A DNA stretch of 16,445 nucleotides from an uncultured Collinsella sp. (GTDB lineage Bacteria; Actinomycetota; Coriobacteriia; Coriobacteriales; Coriobacteriaceae): contig CABQLK010000041.1 of assembly GCA_902465015.1 (NCBI GenBank), positions 1 to 16,445 on the forward strand, written 5' to 3'. A program made the translations under genes and the position numbers. Under the pieces are notes generated by a model that was not told the origin of the DNA, searched no databases, and saw only the letters and a list, made by a program, of their open reading frames with translations. Positions within the stretch are counted from its first letter, which is position 1. Every line of letters begins with the position of its first letter. Positions 1-4,934 of this stretch are shown one piece after another.

Positions 1-35
1 GTGTAGCGCCGAGGCGATGAAAAAGGAGACTTGTT

Positions 36-710
36 ATGGCTATTACCCCTGCAGACATCCAGGCTCAGACTTTCTCTGAGGCCAAGCGTGGCTACGATCC
101 TGCTGAGGTCGACGTCTTCTTGGAGACGCTGTCCTCCGAGGTTGACGCTATGCTCGCTAAGATCGTCGACCTTAAGGGTCGTCTGACTGCTACCGAGCAG
201 CAGCTTGCCGATGCGCAGGCTCAGCTTGCCCAGGCTCAGGATGCCACCGCCCAGGCTGCTCCTGCCGCCCCCGTGGCTGCTCCCGCCCCTGACTTCTCCG
301 CTCAGGAGCGCCAGATTTCCGCTGCCTTGATCGCTGCCCAGCAGACCGCTGAGACCATCGTCAACGATGCCAACGAGAACGCTGAGCGTATCCGCAACGA
401 GGCTGACGCCAAGGCCCGCGAGGTTATCCGCCAGGCTCTGACTGAGAAGCAGGCCGAGCTCGAGGAGATCGATCGTCTCAAGGCTTCCCGTGAGGAGTTC
501 AAGGCCGAGTATCTCAAGCTCATCCAGCACTTCATGGACGATGCCCAGAACTCCTTCCCGGCCGATCTCATGGCCTCCACACCGGTCGGTTCTGCCGCTT
601 CTCCTGCGGTGACTGTTCCCGCCGAGCCGCTACCCGTCGCTGACCCGGTTGTCCCCGTGGCCGATCCCTTCGCCCCGATCGACAACTTCGCTGCCGACGA
701 CCTGGACTAA
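36..710 (+). CDS. divIVA: DivIVA-family cell-division/polar-growth protein
   Basis: A 224-residue cytoplasmic scaffold. The N-terminus carries the DivIVA lipid-binding signature: an LTP/ITPADI-like opening, an F, then RGYDPAEVDVFLE at about residues 18-30. A short coiled coil runs over residues 30-65. Residues 66-90 are an Ala/Pro/Gln linker, residues 92-165 are a second heptad-rich coiled coil, and the tail is Pro/Val/Ala-rich. Known DivIVA proteins sense negative membrane curvature at poles and septa and recruit partners; in actinobacteria they organise polar wall growth. The ATG at 36 is preceded by AAAAGGAGA (21-29) at good spacing. Codons are strongly GCT/CGT/CTC biased, as in a highly expressed gene. 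The 35 bases upstream probably contain the end of the preceding gene, but its frame cannot be fixed. A clear terminator follows at 740-766. Assignment is secure; the linker and tail are variable in the family. Confidence 0.95.
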   Translation: MAITPADIQAQTFSEAKRGYDPAEVDVFLETLSSEVDAMLAKIVDLKGRLTATEQQLADAQAQLAQAQDATAQAAPAAPVAAPAPDFSAQERQISAALIAAQQTAETIVNDANENAERIRNEADAKAREVIRQALTEKQAELEEIDRLKASREEFKAEYLKLIQHFMDDAQNSFPADLMASTPVGSAASPAVTVPAEPLPVADPVVPVADPFAPIDNFAADDLD

Positions 711-739
711 CATTCGGCCTACAATTTAGTGCCTCGAAA

Positions 740-766
740 GGACCCGCGGCTTGCGGGTCCTTTTTT
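740..766 (+). terminator. Intrinsic terminator of divIVA
   Basis: Perfect 8-bp stem GGACCCGC (740-747) / GCGGGTCC (753-760) with a 5-base loop and six T (761-766). It lies 30 bases after the divIVA stop. A-T pairs from the preceding AA extend the stem. Textbook rho-independent terminator. Confidence 0.93.
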
Positions 767-771
767 ATGAC

Positions 772-830
772 TGTGCAGGGGCGCGCAACATAAAAAACCG
801 AGCCCTGCACATGGTGGCGCAGAACTCGGC
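772..830 (-). terminator. Terminator of the nitroreductase gene, overlapping an alternative hairpin
   Basis: Read on the minus strand, CCGAG (plus 825-829) pairs with CTCGG (plus 798-802) and is followed by six U (plus 792-797). An inner CTGC/GCAG pair strengthens it. This is a plausible intrinsic terminator for the gene ending at 878. A second 9-bp inverted repeat, TGTGCAGGG (772-780) and CCCTGCACA (803-811), shares bases with it, so the two folds exclude each other. Confidence 0.7.
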
Positions 831-877
831 GAACGGGTGAGCGGTAAAAGGTAGGTTTTAGGGCATGTCCCAAAAAT

Positions 878-1408
878 CTACTTGAGGAGGAAGTCGGAGA
901 GGGGAATGGTACGGGCCTCGCGATGCTCGGGATCGGCAATGTGATCGGCAGGATAGCCGCAGACGAGCATGTGATAGGGATAAATGCCTTTGGGCAGATT
1001 GAACTGCTCCTGTGCCACCTCAGGCTTAAAATGGCATACCCAGCACGTTCCCAGGCCCTGCTCTGTGGCCTCCATCATCATCTGATCACACACGATGGAC
1101 GTATCGATTTCGCTGGAATTCATCTGATCATACGGGCGCACCCAAGCGTCATCGGTAACGCTGCAAATAAGGAAGACAAGCGGAGCCCCAAAGATAGACC
1201 CATCACGAGCAAACCGAGGCTGACAAGCAGCAGCCTTCTCCAGAAGCTCAGGTGTATCCAACACCATCACACGGGTTGGATGATTATTACAAGCAGAAGG
1301 AGCAATACGCCCAGCCTCAACAATGGCATCCACCACAGCCTGCTCAACAGAACGATTCTCAAACTCGCGACAAGAATATCGAGACCGAGCCAGATCCAAA
1401 TACCCCAT
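878..1408 (-). CDS. Nitroreductase-family FMN oxidoreductase
   Basis: A 176-residue protein of the nitroreductase superfamily, normally an FMN-binding homodimer that reduces nitro compounds, quinones or flavins with NAD(P)H. The substrate cannot be told here. Visible family marks: an N-terminal RSRYSCREF (the RRSxRxF FMN-phosphate motif), EAGRIAPSACNNHPTRVMVL (the aPSaxNxQP segment), a GTCWVCHF block corresponding to GxGxCWxxxF, and a late MLVCGYPAD block. The reading frame stays open upstream to 1507, but the ATG at 1408 has GGAGGG (plus 1416-1421) 7 bases ahead. The extra N-terminus would be translated from the repetitive TTTGG stretch, so 1408 is chosen. The gene is followed by a minus-strand terminator and seems to be a single-gene unit. 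Codon use is T-ending (GCT, CCT, CGT, TCT) and less GC-rich than most neighbours, which could mean high expression or transfer. Confidence 0.9.
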   Translation of the reverse strand: MGYLDLARSRYSCREFENRSVEQAVVDAIVEAGRIAPSACNNHPTRVMVLDTPELLEKAAACQPRFARDGSIFGAPLVFLICSVTDDAWVRPYDQMNSSEIDTSIVCDQMMMEATEQGLGTCWVCHFKPEVAQEQFNLPKGIYPYHMLVCGYPADHIADPEHREARTIPLSDFLLK

Positions 1409-1410
1409 AA

Positions 1411-1573
1411 CCAAACCCTCCAAAGTCAGCAAATTTATCCAAAGTAAACCAAAGGGTACCCAAAGCCCCATCCAGCCAAACGTTTGAAGCGGTCCCAAAG
1501 TTCCCAATTGGGCCCAAAGGCCCTGCCAACAAAAGTCCCATCGCTTTCAAAGTATCAGCCAAAGTTCCCAATG
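1411..1573. repeat. Phased CCAAA(G) array upstream of the nitroreductase gene
   Basis: CCAAA occurs at 1411, 1420, 1439, 1449, 1460, 1476, 1495, 1514 and 1559, with weaker variants (CAAA, CCCAA) filling some gaps. Most spacings are near 9-10 or 19 bases, close to one or two helical turns. On the minus strand this reads as repeated CTTTGG ahead of the nitroreductase start. It is non-coding: the open frame through it has no protein-like composition. Role unknown; phased A-tract bending, a multimeric operator or a decayed repeat are all possible. Confidence 0.55.
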
Positions 1574-1584
1574 GTGATACGTAA

Positions 1585-1668
1585 GGCGAGGGGCCGGCCA
1601 CGGTTTACTTTCGAACGACTCTGCAAAGCAGCCGGAGTGAGAAAGCAAACTGTGGCCGGCCCTTCGCC
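1585..1668. repeat. Imperfect 28-bp inverted repeat containing GGCCGGCC
   Basis: Arms at 1585-1612 and 1641-1668 are complementary at 25 of 28 positions; two of the three exceptions are G-U compatible in plus-strand RNA. The 28-base loop holds CTGC-AAA-GCAG. The structure starts 20 bases past the stop of the minus-strand DUF47 gene. No run of U follows, so it is not a classical terminator, but it could block or protect the 3' end. It resembles the inverted repeat at 15263-15388, with a shared GGGGCCGGCC. Confidence 0.75.
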
Positions 1669-1688
1669 GCCGGGACACGTACCCCCAA

Positions 1689-2312
1689 TTAACTGTTCTT
1701 CATGACAATCGAATCCACGACATCGGCCACATTCTCGCAGCAGTCGGCGCAGTACTCCAGGAAGGCGTACACGTCACGCCAAGCGATGACCTCGAGCGGG
1801 TCCTTGCCGTTAACGTGCAGGTTGCGCATGGCGTTGATGTAGAGCTCGTCGGCCTCGGACTCGATGGTGTTGATCTGGATGACCAGCTCGCGCAGCGTTT
1901 TGGACTTGCGGTAGTTGGGAAGCTCGACCATAAGGTCCTTCATGGCGCGGCAGGCATCGGTTACCTTGTGGGCGATGACGATGGCGTCGGGATGGATGCT
2001 CTGAATGTTGGTGAAGTAGACGCGCTGCACGACGCCCTCGATGCGGTCGAGCACGGTGTCGAGTGAGCAGCTCATCAGGTCTAGATCCTCGCGCTCAAGC
2101 GGGGTGATAAAGGCGGTGAGCAGGGCGTCTTCGAGCTCGTGGTGCTTCTTGTCTGCCGCATGCTCAATCGCATGCATCTTATCGAGCATGTCGTGGATCT
2201 GCGCAGGGTCAAAGTTCTCAAAAATCTTGGTGAGCAGCTCTGCGGCCTGGACGGCTAGGTCGGCGCAGGCGACGTAGTTGTCAAAGTAGAACGAATCGGG
2301 TTTCTTTGCCAT
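1689..2312 (-). CDS. DUF47 / PhoU-like protein, partner of the phosphate permease
   Basis: A 207-residue all-helical protein of the DUF47 (TIGR00153, PhoU-like) family. The pattern of long amphipathic helices with acidic metal-binding patches is visible: EHAADKKHHELEDALLTAFITPLEREDL near residues 48-75, LDRIEGVVQR near 86-95, and the repeat-like INTIESEADELYINAM near 147-162. In known cases these proteins sit beside Pit permeases and are thought to regulate phosphate uptake; biochemical detail is limited. The ATG at 2312 has AAAGGA (plus 2319-2324) 6 bases ahead. The gene lies 66 bases downstream of pit on the same strand, so the two are very likely one operon. The 3' end runs into the 1585-1668 inverted repeat. 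Length matches the family. Confidence 0.92.
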   Translation of the reverse strand: MAKKPDSFYFDNYVACADLAVQAAELLTKIFENFDPAQIHDMLDKMHAIEHAADKKHHELEDALLTAFITPLEREDLDLMSCSLDTVLDRIEGVVQRVYFTNIQSIHPDAIVIAHKVTDACRAMKDLMVELPNYRKSKTLRELVIQINTIESEADELYINAMRNLHVNGKDPLEVIAWRDVYAFLEYCADCCENVADVVDSIVMKNS

Positions 2313-2378
2313 GGGTGGTCCTTTCGAGGTGAAGATGGGCGGGCGAGGTAATGCAGTCCGGATGGACGTTCGGTTTGA

Positions 2379-3428
2379 CTAGAGGAACATCATGAACAGC
2401 TTGGCCATGACAAAGCTGATGAGTCCGCAGGCGGGGAAGGTGAAGAACCAGGTGAACATCATGTCCTTGACGACACCGAAGTTGATGGCCGAAAGGCGCT
2501 TGACGGCACCGACGCCCATGATGGCGCAGGTCTTGATGTGGGTGGAGGACACGGGGATGCCGGTAAGGGTGGCAAGCAGCAGGTTTGCGGCGCCCGCCAG
2601 GTCGGCGGAGAAGCCCTGGTACTTTTCGAGCTTGACCATGCTCTGGCCGACGGACTTGATGATGCGCTCGCCGCCCACGCTGGTGCCGATACCCATAGTG
2701 GCCGAGCACAGCAGCATAATCCAGATGGGGATGCCTGCATCGCCGACGCTCGTCTGGCCGCTGGCAAAGGCCACGCCTAAAAAGAGCACGCCGATGAACT
2801 TCTGTCCATCCTGCGCGCCGTGCATAAAGCTCATGGCCGCAGCGCTCGCGATCTGAGCGTATTTAAAGAAGACATTGGCACGTCGCCTGTTGGCGGCGGC
2901 GAAAAGAATCGAGACGAGCTTGCACAGGACCCAGCCCATGACAAAGCCCAGGCCGATGGAGAGCGCCAGGCCGTAGATGACCTTCATCCACTCGTGGACG
3001 TTGACGCTGCTCGCACCGCCGAGGGCGATGGCGGCACCGGTCAGGCCGGCGATAAGGCTGTGGCTTTGCGAGGTGGGGATGCCAAAACGCGACGCTGTGG
3101 CGCCGTAGACGACGATGGAGAACAGTGCCGCGCAGAGGCACGCGAGCGCCATGGTGCTGTTTCCGCCAAAGTCGACGATATGTGAGATGGTGTTGGCGAC
3201 GCTCGCGTTAAAGTGCGTCATGATGAGCACGCCGAGGAAGTTGAATGCGGCGCTCATGAGAATGGCGGCGCGGGCGGGCATGCAACGCGTAGTGACGCAG
3301 GTCGCGATGGCGTTGGGCGCGTCGGTCCATCCATTGACGAAGATGGCGCCCAACGCGAGGATCACGGTGACGGCAAGGACTGGGTTCGACACAATTTGGC
3401 CGAGGAAGGTTGAGAACGTTACGTCCAT
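2379..3428 (-). CDS. pit: Inorganic phosphate transporter, PiT family
   Basis: A 349-residue integral membrane protein of the PiT (PF01384) family, which imports metal-phosphate or phosphate with a cation. Hallmarks are the N-terminal NGWTDAPNAIATCVTTR (about residues 32-48), the central GIPTSQSHSLIAGLTGAAIALGG (about 115-137) and the C-terminal repeat IPVSSTHIKTCAIMGVGAV (about 292-310). These are the two inverted GANDVANA-like signatures. About nine or ten hydrophobic segments are visible. The ATG at 3428 is the only start downstream of an in-frame stop. Its own ribosome site is weak (GAGAAAG), although a full AGGAGGTGAT lies about 53 bases upstream in the leader. DUF47 follows in the same operon. 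Phosphate versus another anion cannot be separated by sequence alone, but the DUF47 partner favours phosphate. Confidence 0.95.
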   Translation of the reverse strand: MDVTFSTFLGQIVSNPVLAVTVILALGAIFVNGWTDAPNAIATCVTTRCMPARAAILMSAAFNFLGVLIMTHFNASVANTISHIVDFGGNSTMALACLCAALFSIVVYGATASRFGIPTSQSHSLIAGLTGAAIALGGASSVNVHEWMKVIYGLALSIGLGFVMGWVLCKLVSILFAAANRRRANVFFKYAQIASAAAMSFMHGAQDGQKFIGVLFLGVAFASGQTSVGDAGIPIWIMLLCSATMGIGTSVGGERIIKSVGQSMVKLEKYQGFSADLAGAANLLLATLTGIPVSSTHIKTCAIMGVGAVKRLSAINFGVVKDMMFTWFFTFPACGLISFVMAKLFMMFL

Positions 3429-3458
3429 ATATGGGCTTTCTCGAAGTTTGCAGACACG

Positions 3459-3490
3459 TTACAAAAACATGATAAATCGTATCACCTCCT
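3459..3490 (-). promoter_or_regulatory. Orphan full-length Shine-Dalgarno and 3-codon ORF in the pit leader
   Basis: Plus 3481-3490 reads ATCACCTCCT, so the minus-strand leader of pit contains AGGAGGTGAT, a perfect complement of the usual 16S 3' end. No start codon lies at normal spacing. The first ATG (plus 3468-3470), 14 bases after AGGAGG, opens Met-Phe-Leu-stop. It might be a ribosome standby site or leader peptide, or chance. Confidence 0.35.
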
Positions 3491-3641
3491 GTGGGTTTCT
3501 TTACCGAGTTCTGATGGGAGAAGTGAACTTTTTGGCACTAAAATTGAATATTAGCCCTGTTGACCGCGGGTGTTCTTTTTGCTAACACGCCATGCGGACA
3601 CGTGCGATTACTACGACACTCCAAAACCACAGTCTGTTCGC

Positions 3642-3671
3642 TTTACAACATGCAAACATGCGTTCGATAAT
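3642..3671 (+). promoter_or_regulatory. Sigma-70-type promoter predicting a leaderless transcript
   Basis: TTTACA (3642-3647) and GATAAT (3666-3671), each 5 of 6 to consensus, are separated by 18 bases. Transcription would start about 7 bases after the -10, at 3678-3679, which is the ATG of the next gene. A second candidate (TTGACC at about 3560, 17-base spacer, TAACAC) is weaker. Confidence 0.55.
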
Positions 3672-3678
3672 AGGAGGC

Positions 3679-4017
3679 ATGGAATATCGACAGACAGACG
3701 GCAAAACTCGGCGCGTACACAAGCAGTATGTGGACGTCGTGGCTCGCATCCTCGCGGGCGGACAAGTCGTGCCGGTTACCGTCTGCTGGGTCGACGGTCG
3801 CTGCTTTACGATTGACGAGATTGTCTCGTCCACGGGCTTTGGCTTAACGGTTCACGGTGTTCGTACGGCGACCTATAAGGTGCGTTTTGGCGGGCACGCG
3901 ACCGAGTTGTATCTGGAGGACCAGACGCGCGAGCGGGCGGACGGCTCGCAGGCACACGTGATGCGTTGGTGGGTCTGGGCCTTTGATCGCACGCTCGAGG
4001 GCGAGCGCCGTAGGTAA
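3679..4017 (+). CDS. Small protein of unknown function
   Basis: A 112-residue soluble protein I do not recognise with confidence. After a basic N-terminus (TDGKTRRVHKQYVDVVARI) it has alternating hydrophobic strands: PVTVCWVDGRCFTIDEI, a Gly-rich turn, ATYKVRFGGHATELYLED, and MRWWVWAFDRTL. This reads as a small beta-barrel or sheet rich in Trp and Arg. It faintly recalls the DUF6504-type pattern of W-R-x-F followed by E-L-Y-x-D and a closing aromatic strand, but I would not name it from that. The frame opens at 3592. The ATG at 3679 is preferred because AGGAGG (3672-3677) ends one base before it and a good promoter ends just upstream; the SD is too close to act normally, which suits a leaderless mRNA. 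It is divergent from pit. No signal peptide or membrane segment. Confidence 0.75.
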   Translation: MEYRQTDGKTRRVHKQYVDVVARILAGGQVVPVTVCWVDGRCFTIDEIVSSTGFGLTVHGVRTATYKVRFGGHATELYLEDQTRERADGSQAHVMRWWVWAFDRTLEGERRR

Positions 4018-4035
4018 GGACGTACGGCATTCGGG

Positions 4036-4041
4036 TACAAT
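4036..4041 (+). promoter_or_regulatory. Putative -10 element (TACAAT) for the BI-1 family gene
   Basis: GGGTACAAT at 4033-4041 is 5 of 6 to the -10 consensus and lies about 60 bases before the start at 4101. No convincing -35 is visible at 16-18 bases. Similar GGGTAnnAT motifs precede two other plus genes here (4879-4887 and 9317-9325). Confidence 0.4.
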
Positions 4042-4063
4042 GACAGGAATCTTGTCATCTGCT

Positions 4064-4082
4064 GCGCCGTCTTTCACGGCGC
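4064..4082 (+). promoter_or_regulatory. Leader hairpin just ahead of the BI-1 gene ribosome site
   Basis: GCGCCGT (4064-4070) pairs perfectly with ACGGCGC (4076-4082) around a CTTTC loop. It ends 6 bases before the AAAGGA ribosome site. With only TTT after it, it is a weak terminator for the preceding gene; it could equally stabilise or modulate the leader of the next one. Confidence 0.45.
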
Positions 4083-4100
4083 TTTGTGAAAGGACGAAGT

Positions 4101-4796
4101 ATGAACGATATCCAGGGCTATCAGAACGGCCCCGTCGAGAGCGGCGCAAGCCGCGCCAAGGAGATGTCGCCGCGCGCGTACAATCTCACCATGTCTGCCC
4201 TGATCTTCTTGGGCTTTTGCGCCATGGGCGCCGGCGCCTACTTTACGAGCACCATGTCGTTTGCGCGCATGATGATGAGCGGCGCGGCCTTGCCGCTGGT
4301 CTTTGGCTCGTTTATTTTGACCATCGTCGGCATGGTTATGATGTCGGCCGCCGCCAGCAAGCAGTCCGTGGGCCTGTCCCTTGTGGGCTACGTAATCTTT
4401 GCGAGTACCTTTGGCCTGACCGCGTCGTTTGGCCTTGCCAACTATGACCTGCCCACCATCAACACCGCTTTTATCGCCACGGCCGCCATCACCTTTGTCT
4501 TTGGCGCGCTTGGCGTGACCTTCCCCAAGTTTTTCCAGCGTGTGTATGGCATCGGTTTTGGTATTCTGCTCGCCACTATTCTGGTTGAGATCGTGCTGAT
4601 GTTCATGGGCGTCTCGCAGTCCATCACCGACCTGATCGTGATTGTGGTGTTCGCTGGCTTTATTGGTTACGACACCTATGTTGCCACGACGGTGCCGCCT
4701 ACGCTGCCCAACGCCGTGCTCATGGCCTCTAACCTGTTCGTGGATATTATCAACGTATTCCTGCGCATTTTGAACATCCTCGGCCGTCGCGACTAG
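4101..4796 (+). CDS. Bax inhibitor-1 (BI-1/YccA/LFG) family membrane protein
   Basis: A 231-residue integral membrane protein. After a polar, cytoplasmic N-terminus of about 30 residues (RAYNLTMSALIFLGFCAMG begins the first helix) there are seven hydrophobic segments, as in the BI-1 family of six to seven helices. The fold is supported by the late conserved block VVFAGFIGYDTYVA, which holds the Asp (about residue 192) that with a second Asp forms the pH sensor in the studied BsYetJ homologue, and by the C-terminal FVDIINVFLRILNILG helix, the classic LyLDiiNlFl.lL.ilg ending. BsYetJ conducts Ca2+ in vitro; the bacterial role is unclear. The frame opens at a GTG at 4086, but ATG 4101 has AAAGGA (4089-4094) 6 bases ahead and is chosen. 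Followed by a strong terminator, so probably monocistronic. Confidence 0.9.
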   Translation: MNDIQGYQNGPVESGASRAKEMSPRAYNLTMSALIFLGFCAMGAGAYFTSTMSFARMMMSGAALPLVFGSFILTIVGMVMMSAAASKQSVGLSLVGYVIFASTFGLTASFGLANYDLPTINTAFIATAAITFVFGALGVTFPKFFQRVYGIGFGILLATILVEIVLMFMGVSQSITDLIVIVVFAGFIGYDTYVATTVPPTLPNAVLMASNLFVDIINVFLRILNILGRRD

Positions 4797-4840
4797 TGGC
4801 AAATTGCGGCGGTGCTTGCCGTGCGTGTAAATCGATGCGA

Positions 4841-4868
4841 AAGGCGGTCCTTCGGGGCCGTCTTTTTT
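4841..4868 (+). terminator. Intrinsic terminator with UUCG tetraloop
   Basis: Stem 4843-4850 / 4855-4862 of 8 pairs (two G-U) closed by C-UUCG-G, then six T (4863-4868). AA at 4841-4842 can extend pairing into the T run. It ends the BI-1 family gene. Confidence 0.9.
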
Positions 4869-4881
4869 GTGCGCGGCGGGG

Positions 4882-4887
4882 TATCAT
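4882..4887 (+). promoter_or_regulatory. Putative -10 element (TATCAT) for the PARG-like gene
   Basis: GGGTATCAT at 4879-4887 begins right after the preceding terminator and 48 bases ahead of the start at 4935. Because the terminator isolates this gene, a promoter is expected here. No good -35 is visible. Confidence 0.45.
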
Positions 4888-4934
4888 GGATGGGAAAAAG
4901 CCGATAGCGGCAGCGACAGGAAAGGTGGCCACGT

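Noticed and set aside
1411..1573. CRISPR array
   Set aside because: The repeated unit is only 5-6 bases with spacing of one or two helical turns. There are no 24-40-base repeats or unique spacers and no cas genes.
1359..1601. Short minus-strand frame through the CCAAA array (and the extended nitroreductase N-terminus)
   Set aside because: The translation is a Gly/Leu/Phe-rich product of repeated TTTGG. A good ribosome site points to the ATG at 1408 instead.
3481..3490. Fragment of a 16S rRNA 3' end (ATCACCTCCT) on the plus strand
   Set aside because: Only ten bases match and the flanks are unlike 16S helix 45. It is better explained as a minus-strand Shine-Dalgarno.
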